NCBI GenBank assembly: GCA_918807975.1
Contig: OU964925.1
Coordinates: 31,779,608 to 31,843,607, forward strand
Length of the DNA: 64,000 nucleotides
Direction of reading: 5' to 3'
DNA from: Aplidium turbinatum
Taxonomy: Eukaryota > Chordata > Ascidiacea > Aplousobranchia > Polyclinidae
In this document: piece after piece, positions 35,801 to 43,635 of the stretch
How the letters are laid out: every line of letters starts with the position of its first letter
How positions within the stretch are numbered: position 1 is the stretch's first letter
Translations under genes and position numbers: made by a program
The notes under the pieces: model-generated
Told to the model about the DNA's origin: nothing
The model's input: the letters and a program-made list of their open reading frames with translations, nothing else
Database searches by the model: none

Positions 35801-38800
35801 ACGCATGTGATATTGGAAAGGGAGGGCTAAATAGTAGAAGCTGATCTAATACTGGACGTTGTCACATTTTAACCTTCATATTACAGAAAAATATTCCATT
35901 CCCTGATAAAACTTCCAATTTGTTAATCCTCAGTTGATTTGATTTATATTTAACTTACATTCATAAAAACAAAGAGGCCTGGCATTTTCCACCATCCTTC
36001 TGTAGTATGCATGGTGTTGGCATTGGCAGCACTTATTAGCCTACTGACGATAGCTCGTAAAACTACGTAAATATACAATTATATAAATACAAACTTACCA
36101 AATAACACTTTTTTATTTTCAGATCAAGAAAGGCAGTTTTTACATTTTTTCCAGTCCAATTAAACTGAGCGGCCAGATCGTCATTCACAAAAGGTCGCAT
36201 AACTCTCCACACAGTTTCGATACAATCGTTTCCTCCAACCGTTCGTATTTTCCATCGCTGTTAAATGAACATCCACACGTTACTCAATAGTCAGTTTAAA
36301 ACTGAATAAGGTAACAAGCCAAATCTAGATCGTGAACTCAAACCAAACAACTACACATTCTATATATTGGTTAATCATTAGGTTATGCTTTAAAAATCAT
36401 CATAAATTGGTCTAATAAACATGATTCTATTTTACAAACTAAAGTATTTCTGCACACAAAATGTATGTGGAAGCGTTTAGAGCAAAACAAACAAGTTTTA
36501 AAAATTAAAACTGAGCAGTTGAATAATTAGAAGGTTCTAATCTTTTTTAAGTATGATTTGCCGTAGTTACCACCTGCAAAGCGGAAAAAAAACATGAACA
36601 TCTGTAATGTACCATTAACTCACTTTCTGAAGTAGCAGGCAAGCAGCAGCTCTACGTTTTGATGCACCAGGTTGATATTCAGACGCATGAGCAATTTTTC
36701 ACTAAAATATAAATCAGGAGACAGAAAAAGCTTAAAGCTAAAATGACAGCCAATGGCGTTAATGAGTGTTAAAAGTCCTTAAAATTTCGAAATAGAACTG
36801 AATTTCTTTGATATAGAGAGCCCTGAAATCATAGCCGCAGAAGAGTAAAACATTTTTGGGGGGGCGAAAAAAATTTGCCCAAATTTGGCCTTTGCAAATA
36901 TATTGTCAAAAACGCAATATTACTCACAATCTCTGAGGTAGTGTAGTCTAAGAACTCCATACTCATCAAATGTAAGCCGACAAAATGCAAGCCTACCATA
37001 AGGTACGGTAGGCTACGCTATAGCTACTTTAAACACTTTTCACATTCATTTGAAAATTTCAAGGGGTCGATCTTAACTTTTTTTTCACTAGTCCGACCAG
37101 TTTAGCCTACTGACTTTTCACTTGTCTGATGACGTATTAAGATAAGTGTTTTGGCTTGCTGGCTTCTCTTACTCTGACCTCTGTGCAGGAGTGCTCAACA
37201 CGTGTCGTGTCTAGCAAAGTTGCGAGAAAAAAGTAGTCACGTGCTCATTGACCCACTTTACAGCATTCTTCGTGCAATTTCGCCTCTGGCAAGCAAATTT
37301 TTGCAGTATTTCAGAGTGACGTCACCAACCGCCATTTTGTAAACCAAAACTTTTCACCGGCGAATATTTTTACTAGCCAATCGGACTAGATAACCTACTG
37401 CAACATTTCTACTTATCCGCGCAAATTTTCACTAGCCATTGGCTAGCGGACTAGCGTTAAGATCGAACACAAATTTTGTGTGTATTCTTTAAAGTATTTA
37501 TGCTAAATATCTCAAATTTGGTCATCATTGGGTGTAACCAGACAAAAAAACTTGCTGTCCACTTTGAAAAGCACTACAAACACATTGATGCAGCCAAACA
37601 AAAAATAGGTGGGGCTACTTTAAACACTGTCCAAATTTATGTACACAAACATAAAGCTAAATCGCTAAAAAAAACACTAGAACACTAGATGCAATCCAAA
37701 ATCACGAGATCTGGTGAAAAAACACTAGGAGTGGCACCACTGACAATTAGACAAACGACAAACATGCTTCAACTCATATCAACTGCTGGTTTGAAATGGC
37801 ACGTGACTTCAATCAAGCGCAACTAAAACGGTATGATGAATTTTTTTAATCAAGCGCGAAGCGAGGCCTTTCGTAGGAAACTCGACAACGCGTTGTCAGC
37901 GGAAAACGAGCGAATATCGAAAGCGCGTCTCTCGCGCGAAAGTCGATGGCGTGAAGCCAGCAGAAAGCGATAAACTTCAAAGAAAAAAAGTCATGACGAG
38001 ATTCGCCATTCAACCGCTGGCTTACCGCTAACGATTTTCGATGTCGCCAATGTGAGCGCTCGCCGCCCTGATGACGCCAGCTGCACGTCGACTGTTGCTA
38101 CCTGGGATGTTAAAGCAACTATTTATTTTTCACACAGTTCGACGAATTCGAATTGCTCAATTGGAAATTAAGGTAATTTTAAATTCTGTTAACGAATAAT
38201 TGGATATAATAATGACAAACGAAAGAAGCGCCCCAGCTCAACAAATAGAGGAACCCCCTTCGGACATTCCATCTTTTCCCATCAACAGCCTGGAGGATTT
38301 TGATGAGCTTGAACACAACCTGGGAAACAGCACTGTTCAAAATAAACTGGTAATTTTTTTTTACTGTTAACATGGCTGTGGAATCGGTATCACAACTCCG
38401 ACTCTCCTCATAGAATAGACATACAAGAAATACTGGTTATTTTCACCCTCTTTAAAACAGTTTTGCAATGTCGTACTGCTGCAAAGTTCTTGAAAGTTTC
38501 AACCAGCATTGATTGCAGCAAAACAACGATTCATTGATTTGCAGCAAAACAACAAAATATACATTTCCCAAAGTTTTTGACACTCTGACAAAGGATAATT
38601 TTAAAATTCCTCGCAATGTAGAGCATTCCTCAATTTTATATAGGGGTCAGAGTCAGTGCAATTTTTAAAACTCCGACTCCTTTGGCTAAACAATAAACAT
38701 TGTTACGGCTCTGACTCCACGGCCCTGACTGTTAACAATGAAATTTAACAGCTCGCAGTATGAGTGTGCTGTACGTTTATTCTATGGAATATAACCGTGA

Positions 38801-39295
38801 AGTCTACGTTGTTTTGCAGATTTCTTATTTTAGTCGGTATTTTTCGACGGACTACAAAAAGAGCGTAAAGCAAATTGTTTCTGGAGTATTTACGGATACG
38901 CTTATGACGAAGTTTAATTGGATGGGTCAACGCGGTTCCAAGCGCCTAATTAAAGATTGCAAACTTATTTTTGTAATTTATGGTATGTAGCCTAAATTTT
39001 AGATTTTGCACGTATACCCTGCTTAATGAACGTATGTTGCAATCTATTTTTAATATATTTGATCCGTGAAGAATTCTGTATATCTATTGCTAGCCTATTG
39101 CTTTTGTGACTAAGCACTAACTCTTTTTTGCTTACAGCATCAGTTCGAACATACAGTTACACAAAAGACACAACCATAGGCGATGTTAAAGCTGTTGTGC
39201 AAGAATTCCTCAAATCAGCTGAAAAGAGAATAAGAAGACAGTCAGTTGCAAGGACATCTTCATCCAGCACGGTTCGCCCAACTGATGATGTGTGA
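23816..39295 (+). CDS. DUF4806-like multi-exon gene with transposon-filled introns
   Basis: Seven exons fit GT-AG rules: 23816-24011, 24800-24923, 30267-30339, 30724-30958, 38138-38349, 38820-38982 and 39138-39295 (stop TGA 39293). Exon 1 encodes an N-terminal module (FAVVDFISRGEVDLVLEKW...CYWPE). Exon 2 ends in a basic nuclear-signal-like PKSKRRKR, and exon 4 is Gln/Pro-rich. Exons 5-7 carry FPINSLEDFDELE, FNWMGQRGSKR and AVVQEFLKSAEKR, the order I recall for DUF4806 (PF16064) proteins, whose function is unknown. Phases agree from exon 2 to 7. Exons 1 and 2 do not join in phase, so a small exon is missing between them, and the start codon is not found. Exon 5 has an in-frame TAA at 38197-38199 (probably once CAA), so this copy may be a pseudogene. 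An AATAAA follows at 39354. Confidence 0.75.
24397..24475. repeat. ~78-bp direct repeat, first copy
   Basis: The repeat, containing CCATATGCAATATGCATGAG, recurs at 24663-24741 with a few differences. The two copies bracket a ~185-bp piece that includes the inverted hAT-D-type core CCTCCCCCAGAAAACTTTG. It lies in the first intron of the DUF4806-like gene and looks like a local duplication. Confidence 0.75.
25010..30085 (+). mobile_element. DNA transposon with long inverted repeats and intact transposase
   Basis: About 25120-25590 and 29530-30000 are inverted copies of each other at roughly 80% identity over 450 bp. Landmarks are CCACCAGAGGGCGCCCCA with its mirror, GTAATGCCATCTCTCAGATT, and AAGGCCCCAGCTTGTT. 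Weaker similarity reaches outward to about 25020 and 30085; the exact ends and target duplication are unresolved. Between the arms is one uninterrupted 868-codon transposase. The whole element sits in the intron between exons 2 and 3 of the DUF4806-like gene, in the same orientation. Confidence 0.82.
26314..28920 (+). CDS. DDE-type transposase-like protein, 868 aa
   Basis: This is a single exon, ATG 26314 to TAA 28918. The N-terminal third holds a Cys pair region (PGQRLCSRCF, ~residue 125) and a charged segment. A middle Cys/His cluster follows (VCVCRMHQN ... HRCPSCPG, ~400-450). The C-terminal half carries three blocks I recognise from widespread uncharacterised invertebrate transposase-like proteins: LTDFAENYEF (~536), EYFSDGCGGQYKNFKNF (~623) and FATSHGKSPCDGIGG (~664). 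Asp residues in these blocks are plausible catalytic positions of an RNase-H-fold DDE/D enzyme. I cannot assign the superfamily. The absence of any stop in 868 codons suggests recent activity. It would bind the long inverted repeats flanking it and excise and insert the element. Confidence 0.8.
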   Translation: MLRSNDKCYFGNIWKEWCNVEDKIDEVENEVKLVKELSEEDQELLWWRSGVDRADDAVICAHHEMRLLKKFSLINFKKCCNIFEIHEVDASSKPLPQSRRTIGLELAKKLRSFGNLNVVPGQRLCSRCFTKAGNMAIDFDSSIFEGESSVSPITKELQSAVFNAEKEASTANLNDSFALLNESPLVPLHSKPKHQKLKVCSQKLQKCKRKLTSQFAVVSDLNPNELETENSQDLELRDKVKQLHNDSMDLNSLMAKLKIKFQNTKKFSDKLQILTLIPQSWSAEKASTYFGCSTYSIYKARNIEKEEGILGRHDRKQRIGTPAGIQQKILDFFENDETSRMLPGMKDKVSIQKNVYHQKRLLLGSGWELYNIFREQNPTLKISFSKFWSLKPKWCVSPGASGTHNVCVCRMHQNAELLASACGLPSKEMMSVLVCDVTNKNCMIHRCPSCPGLAALKRKLFDNLTTYDETETFLVEQWTSTDRSDLKTMVYIKEELIEDTLAAINKLTAHSYIAKSQANYLKSRKSTLEPHEAIVLTDFAENYEFVVQNEIQSYHWCKEQCTIHPIAVYTRDIDSTIFQVKEQSLCFMSDDLTHDTSFVYNLQKHLITHLKLQHPQLTHIEYFSDGCGGQYKNFKNFLNLTYHHSDFGIKASWSFFATSHGKSPCDGIGGSVKRKLTNASLTASPSNKILSAETAYNHCCHTMPKITFFLLLKTDIEETRSLLQDRYIRGQTVNGTRSFHHFCPKEIGTIQYKRVSDDENFAGCHSFFMCKNVYQLNEIPPQTYVVAKYDDSWWIGLVKEHDVMHNDILITFMHPHGPSQMFYWPISEDSCWVPLDSILLKLQVPTTINGRQYKLTQDEMNYMAATQM
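30959..31333. other. Intron sequence, nothing recognised
   Basis: Start of the intron between exons 4 and 5 of the DUF4806-like gene. It is AT-rich with no repeat or coding signal that I can support, up to the ATCCCAAGTAGCAA end at 31334. Confidence 0.4.
31967..32356. mobile_element. Foldback MITE with 94-bp arms
   Basis: 31967-32060 (ACAGCTGTAAAGTGAATTTT ... TTCGAAACTA) is almost exactly the reverse complement of 32263-32356, with about five mismatches in 94 bp. The ~200-bp spacer ends in a TATA-repeat tract. Arms this similar imply a recent origin. There is no coding capacity and the target duplication is unclear. Confidence 0.85.
32400..34292 (-). mobile_element. Jockey-group LINE, 5'-truncated reverse transcriptase
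   Basis: The minus strand encodes the C-terminal part of a non-LTR retrotransposon ORF2: KSPGPDKICPELV, YRPISLLCVPFKILERL, QAGFRRGKSTVDQV, FLDLTAAYDTVWH, the GVPQGSVLAPLLFNIY block and the catalytic YADDLA. A C-terminal Cys/His motif CECGAEEQTADHIINDC follows. The pattern fits the Jockey/Crack/Daphne group. The endonuclease is missing (5' truncation near 34292). One in-frame TAG at 32713-32715, probably once TGG, cuts off the last ~55 residues, which otherwise run to a TAG at 32548. The 3' end near 32400 is approximate. It lies antisense in an intron of the DUF4806-like gene. Confidence 0.88.
34371..34517. mobile_element. 147-bp hairpin MITE
   Basis: The left arm TTTTGTGCTATCTGGCTTTG, running into GATGGTTGCCAGCACGGCAA, is mirrored by the right arm ending AAAGCCAGATAACACAAAA. 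Arms are about 45 bp with a few mismatches and the loop is about 55 bp. Confidence 0.8.
34700..35162. other. AT-rich stretch, nothing recognised
   Basis: Short AAAGACATTAT and ACATAGTNTAACATA repeats are present. No coding or RNA feature is supported. Confidence 0.4.
35163..36701 (-). pseudogene. Second DUF4806-like gene, antisense, partial
   Basis: Three minus-strand exon-like segments have plausible splice sites. 36701-36624 encodes EKLLMRLNINLVHQNVELLL. 36257-36099 encodes a VWRVMRPFVNDDLAAQFNWT stretch followed by GKNVKTAFLDLKIKK. 35350-35163 encodes DVIRRQAKATDKDIES, then MKQYLKAA and a stop. The FNWxG block followed by a last exon with a KxYLKAAxxR helix matches the plus-strand gene at 38820-39295, with the intron in the same place. 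As read, the phases of neighbouring exons do not agree; an A-run near 36107 is a likely site of a one-base change. The N-terminal module was not found, so this copy is decayed or incomplete. It lies within the ATCCCARGTAGCAA-bounded segment. Confidence 0.6.
36832..37064. mobile_element. Left-end fragment of the CATAGCCG transposon family
   Basis: CATAGCCGCAGAAG, GTAAAACATTTT, a G-run and TTTGCCCAAATTT match the left end of the element at 16669. No right end is seen nearby, so it is a fragment, cut by the MITE that starts at 37065. Confidence 0.7.
37065..37468. mobile_element. MITE with GGTCGATCTTAAC ends
   Basis: GGTCGATCTTAAC at 37065 and the complement of the right end (GTTCGATCTTAAC, to 37468) form an inverted repeat. 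Inner sequence repeats the motif TTTTCACTAGTCCG/TTTTCACTAGCCATTGG in both arms. It is about 400 bp with no coding capacity. Confidence 0.7.
37469..38137. other. Intron sequence with a GC-rich block
   Basis: An AT-rich part without recognisable features is followed at about 37845-38110 by a CG-rich block (GCGCGAAAGTCG, CCAGCAGAAAGCG) that resembles the block at 31340-31620 in inverse orientation. It ends just before exon 5 of the DUF4806-like gene. Confidence 0.5.
38371..38727. mobile_element. hAT MITE in an intron
   Basis: The ends CATGGCTGTGGAATCGG and, in complement, CAGGGCCGTGGAGTCAG are bordered by an exact 8-bp duplication ACTGTTAA (38363-38370 and 38728-38735). CTCCGACTC repeats lie inside both ends. 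It is 357 bp long and sits between the exons ending at 38349 and starting at 38820. Confidence 0.88.
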
Positions 39296-39353
39296 AACAG
39301 CTGTACTGTCTTCAGTTATATCTGTATTTTTGGCATGTGTGATTTTGATACCA

Positions 39354-39359
39354 AATAAA
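39354..39359 (+). terminator. Polyadenylation signal of the DUF4806-like gene
   Basis: AATAAA lies 59 bp after the TGA stop, with no competing signal between them. Confidence 0.6.
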
Positions 39360-39374
39360 TTGCCATATTAAACA

Positions 39375-39757
39375 CGGGTTTGATGTGTAAAACACGGGTT
39401 TAGAAGTCGTGTAAAACACGGGTTTAGAAGTCGTGTAAAACACGGGTTAGAAGTCGTGTAAAAACACGGGTTGCGTTTGTGCAAACACCCGTGTAAAACA
39501 CGGGTTTAGAAGTCGTGTAAAACACGGGTTTAGAAGTCGTGTAAAACACGGGTTAGATGCCGTGTAAAACACGGGTTTAGAAGTCGTGTAAAACACGAGT
39601 TAGATGCCGTGTAAAACACGGGTTTAGAAGTCGTGTAAAACACGGGTTTAGAAGTCGTGTAAAACACGGGTTAGAAGTCGTGAAAAACACGGGTTGCGTT
39701 TGTGCAAACACCTGTGTAATACACGGGTGCACATCACGGGTTTTACACGAGAAACTG
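39375..39757. repeat. 24-bp tandem array, ACACGGGTTTAGAAGTCGTG
   Basis: About 14 units of AACACGGGTTTAGAAGTCGTG plus TAA run from the end of the DUF4806 3' UTR to 39757. Some variants lack one T or read GATGCCGTG, and two read TTGCGTTTGTGCA. The unit core CGTGTAAAACACGGG is a short near-palindrome. It abuts the inverted end at 39780-39878. Confidence 0.92.
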
Positions 39758-40019
39758 AGGTAAAAAAACACGTATCTTTCTCGTGTTTTTCACGAGCCAA
39801 TGTTTATGGGGTTTTACATTGGGGGGCCCCGTGCAAGAAAAACCGCCTCTACTTCTACAGTAGCATTAATCCAGCACTACACAGCATTTTGTAGAAACTT
39901 CAATGGCTGAAAGAAAAAAAAATGATACAAAATCACATTTTTTCCACGTAGGGGGCTCTTCAAAAGTCGGGGGGCCGGGGCAGTGCCAGTCTTTGGGGTG
40001 TACAAACCGTGCGATCGCA

Positions 40020-40104
40020 CAGGGCCCGCAAATTAGGGGGCCCGCAATTTACTCAGAAAATGCAGTAATTTTTGTCATTTCCAATGGAAGAATTCAGCAA
40101 GTGA
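40020..40104. mobile_element. hAT end fragment (CAGGGCCCGCAAATTAGG)
   Basis: The CAGGGCCC start with a following GGGGGCCC block is typical of hAT ends seen elsewhere here (20898). A matching right end could not be established. An RTE element begins right after it. Confidence 0.45.
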
Positions 40105-43100
40105 ATTCAACAAAAAAATTCATCATCATTTTGTTCCTTCCTCGTCTGGAGGGTTGGATACAATGCGCCATTGTTCTCGACCATGAGCTGTGCGTACTGC
40201 ACATTCATAAGTTAATTTTGTCCATTTTGTGATGTTTGTTGTCCAAATCATTCTTGGTCTGCCTTTACTTCTTTTGCCGTTTATCTTCCCTTCTATTAAT
40301 GATCTTTGTAATGAATTTTGCCTTATTGTGTGTCCGAAATACTTCAATTTTCTTCTTTTGACTGTTTGTAAGAGCATTTTGCTTGAATTGAATTTGGAGA
40401 GTACTTCATCGTTAGTGATTTTTTGTTTCCATGAAATTTTTAACATTTGCCTGTATGTCCAGAGCTCGAAGGCATCCATCCGTTTCTCCATTTTTTGTGA
40501 TATTGTCCAAGTTTCAGAACTGTATGATAGGGTCGACCAGATATAGCATTTTAAGATCCTGAGACGAGTTGATAAATTTAAACGTTGATTGGTTAAAATA
40601 TTTTTCATTTTTCCAAATGTAGTTCTTGCAATTTCTATCCGTCTAAGAATTTCATGGTCACACCACCCATCTTCAGTTATTAAATGACCAAGATATGAAA
40701 AAGATTTTACTTTTTGTATAATTTTATTGTCAATTATAATTTGGACCTACTGTGGTGTCTGGTGATTTTGAGATTATCATTGATTTGGTCTTTTTAGCGT
40801 TAATTTTCATATTAAATTCTTTACCAATTGAGTTAACATTGTCCAATATTTCTTGAAGATCTTCTTGTGATTCAGCCAACAGAACAGTATCATCAGCATA
40901 GCGTAAATTTGTTATATTCAAGCCACCAACTTTTACTCCTTTCATATCATCAATTGATCGAAAAATCATTTCTGTATATAAATTAAAAAGACATGGAGAA
41001 AGTACACATCCTTGGCGTACTCCACGCTTGATATCAATTCCTTTAGATAAATCTTTTTCCATGCGAATAAATGCTTTTTGATTCCAGTACAAATTAATAA
41101 TAAAACGTAAGTCTTTGCCATTCATACCAATATTGGACAAACAATGAATCAGTTTCTCATGGTTAACTCTATCAAATGCTTTCTCATAATCAATAAAACA
41201 TGCATATACATCTTTATTTACTGCATTGTAACTCTCACAAATTGTTCTGAAGTTACGTATACTCTCTCGTGTTCCTTTACCAGTTATAAATCCACTTTGA
41301 GTCATGCTAACCTCATTCTCAATAGATTTTCGATTTCTTAATAAAATTATTCTCAACAAAATTTTCAGTACATGACTGATCAAACTTAATGTTCTAAAGT
41401 CACTGCAGTTCTTTGCTTTGGATTTCTTTGGTAGTCTGACAAAAACAGTTTCATTCATTTCTTTAGGTATAAATCCAGTCATATATATTTCATTACATAA
41501 TTTGTGTATGCGTTTTAAACTTATGCCATTGAGTGCTTTTAGCATTTCTGGATAAATGTTATCCTTTCCTGCAGCTTTATTACATTTCAGATCTTGAATG
41601 GCTTTCTCAACTTCAGATATCAATATTTCTTCTCCTTCGTTATTGGTAATTTCAGGCATACATGTTCTATCATCATCATATAATTCTGTTACATACTCTT
41701 CCCATCTACTCTTTATATCCTCTTCCTGAAATAACATTTTTCCTCCACTGTCCATGATGCAGCTGTTTGCTTGTTCAACTTTCTTCAAACATGTTAGCTG
41801 TTTAACTTTATTGTGTAATTCAAGTGACTTATGAGATGCTTCTATAGATGTTCTATTTCACTGCATTGATTTTCCCACCACCTTCGTTTAGCATCTTTGC
41901 ATAATTGGGATATTTCCTTATTTATAGCTTTATATTTCTTGTGATTATTGAATTTGTTTTTCTTTCTCTGTTGCATTAAGTCAAGTATCTTCTCAGTAAT
42001 CCAAGGCTGTTTAATGTTTTTCCTCTTTGATGGTAAAATATTGGCAGCTGCATCATTTAAGGTTTCTTTAATTTCATTCCAACTTCTATCTATAGTTTCT
42101 TGTGTAATTACTTGGGGAATTTCTGTTTGCTGTAATAATTCAAATTTATTGTTTACTGTAATACTGAATTTCTCTCGATATTGTTCATTTTTAAGCATGT
42201 TCATGTCCATATGTTCTGACATATTTGTTCTTTTCACTCTTTTTAGCTTTATTTGGATTTTCATAACAACTGGATTGTGGTCAGACATTATGTCACATCC
42301 TGGATACGTTTTAACTTGTCTTACTGCATTTCTGAACCTATGGTTTATCATAACATAGTCAATTTGATTCCGAAATTGATAACCTGGACTTTGCCATGTA
42401 TACAACCGCCTAGCAGGATGTTGAAAAAGAGTGTTCGCTATTAATAAATCAATAAGTTTACAAAACTCCAGCAACCTTCTTCCACGTTCCTTTAAATTGC
42501 CAAATCCATAACGACCAGTTGTGGGATATTCATGATGATCACCCACTATTGCATTAAAATCGCCCATTACTATATTAACTTCTCCACTTTTAGTATATTT
42601 AAGTACATCCTTTATTGACTCATAAAACAACTCAATCTCTTCATCGGTATGTTCTTGGGTTGGTGCATAGATTTGTAATATATTTACATTAAATGGTGCT
42701 GCAGACAATTTAATCATCATAACTCTGTTAGAAATTGGCCAAAATCCAATGACTGAGTTAGCTATTTCTTTTTTCATTATCATACCGACGCCGTAGCCTA
42801 CATATGCTGTTCTCCTCCTGAATATACAAAAACAAATCTATCTTCTGTCACTTTACCATCACCTATCCATCTAGTTTCACTTATCCCAATTAAATCAAAG
42901 TTCATGACCGACATCTCTTGTTTTAAATTTTCGTATCGACCTGCTTTATAAAGGGTTCTTACATTCCATTTTCCTATTTTGAGTGCCCTTTTTCTAGTAT
43001 TCAGAAGTCTACCATCAGACTTATGCCTTCCAGAGGGATTTGGGCATAAGCCATCATCACGAGCAGCTGTGCACATAGAAGAGGTTCCTCCTTCCCTGTA

Positions 43101-43135
43101 GCTTTTAGGGGACTTCACAGCAGGGGGCCCTGATC
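40105..43135 (-). mobile_element. RTE-type LINE (RTE-1), nearly full length but decayed
   Basis: Minus-strand order: a leader (43118-42798) running into the endonuclease start (IGKWNVRTLYKAG, ISETRW); the apurinic endonuclease (42783-41842: LQIYAPTQEH, MGDFNAIVG, SDHNPV); reverse transcriptase (41788-40730: FIDYEKAFDRVNH, GVRQGCVLSPCLFNLY, RYADDTVLL); and a C-terminal region (40608-40126: ELWTYRQMLKISW, GRPRMIW). Layout and the BovB-like C-terminus suggest the RTE clade. The 3' end has ATGATGA repeats, as RTE tails do. Frame changes near 42790 and 41815 and a gap between 40730 and 40608 show that it is inactive. Confidence 0.9.
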
Positions 43136-43199
43136 AGTCTCCATGACTCATTTTCGTTTTAATAGCTAGCATTGTTTACTATGGAATGTATACTTGGTA

Positions 43200-43635
43200 A
43201 GGCTCCAATCTTTTCCAAGGTGACCAGCCAAAAAAATTAGCAGCAAGAAAACATAGAGATTCAACGGGTGCAACCTATTTCGTCCCTTGAAAAGATCGAG
43301 AAAAAAAAAGAACAGAGCCGGAGTTGCTGATCGGAGTTGCCGCGAACATTTCAAAATTTCTCTCGATCTTTTCAGGGGACAAAATAGATCGAAATTCGAT
43401 TTTGTTGACCGCGAACGAACGTGTCCAGTCTGAGCAGCCATCTCGGCGGACAAATTAAGTCTCACGGCGGTCACACCAGATTTAACTTATCTGACTGAAA
43501 TAGGTTGCATTGACACTCAACATAGAGACATATTATTTCCGAAAAATGCTAAAGAAAACTTGATCTTATCATGTTGCTATGCTACCGGATCGCACCATTT
43601 TACAGTAATATTCATACCCAAATTTTTGTTGAACA
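43200..43635. mobile_element. hAT-D-related fragment split by a MITE
   Basis: AGCAAGAAAACATAGAGA (about 43240) and CCGAAAAATGCTAAAGAAAA up to ATTTTTGTTGAA (about 43535-43630) match 20090-20215 of hAT-D. The two parts are separated by the 43271-43509 MITE. Terminal repeats are missing. Confidence 0.65.
43271..43509. mobile_element. MITE with TGCAACCTATTTC ends
   Basis: A perfect 13-bp inverted repeat TGCAACCTATTTC/GAAATAGGTTGCA encloses 239 bp. An inner inverted pair GAAAAGATCGAGA/TCTCGATCTTTTC lies at 43288 and about 43361. The target duplication was not clear. Confidence 0.8.

Larger units (their letters stand above)
31334..38115. other. Candidate ~6.8-kb element bounded by ATCCCARGTAGCAA ends
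   Basis: The left boundary ATCCCAAGTAGCAAAG (about 31335) and, in complement, ATCCCAGGTAGCAACAG at about 38114 form an inverted pair. Both lead into GC-rich sequence packed with GCCAGC, CGATNNTCG and GAAAGTCG words, unlike the AT-rich surroundings. The span includes the antisense DUF4806-like gene, a LINE and several foldbacks. No target duplication was found, so the pairing is a proposal. Confidence 0.45.
20898..39878. other. Candidate ~19-kb element bounded by related inverted ends
   Basis: The left end CAGGGCCGGATTTAGC (20898), followed by a G/C block and CATAAACATTGGCTCGTG, is mirrored on the right. In complement from 39878 the right end reads TAGTGCTGGATTAATGC, then a G/C block and the same CATAAACATTGGCTCGTG. 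Both ends lead inward into arrays rich in CACGTG/CGTGT words (21.1-23.2 kb and 39.36-39.76 kb). The DUF4806-like gene lies wholly between them. No matching target duplication was found, so these could be two independent insertions of one hAT family in opposite orientation rather than one large element. Confidence 0.4.

Noticed and set aside
39375-39757. Possible CRISPR-like array
   Set aside because: Units are contiguous 24-bp repeats without unique spacers, in an animal genome. It is a minisatellite.
40020-43132. A hAT spanning 40020-43132 suggested by CAGGGCCC and GGGCCCTG
   Set aside because: Flanking 8-mers do not match, and the right-hand GGGGGCCCTG is better explained as the RTE-1 5' leader.
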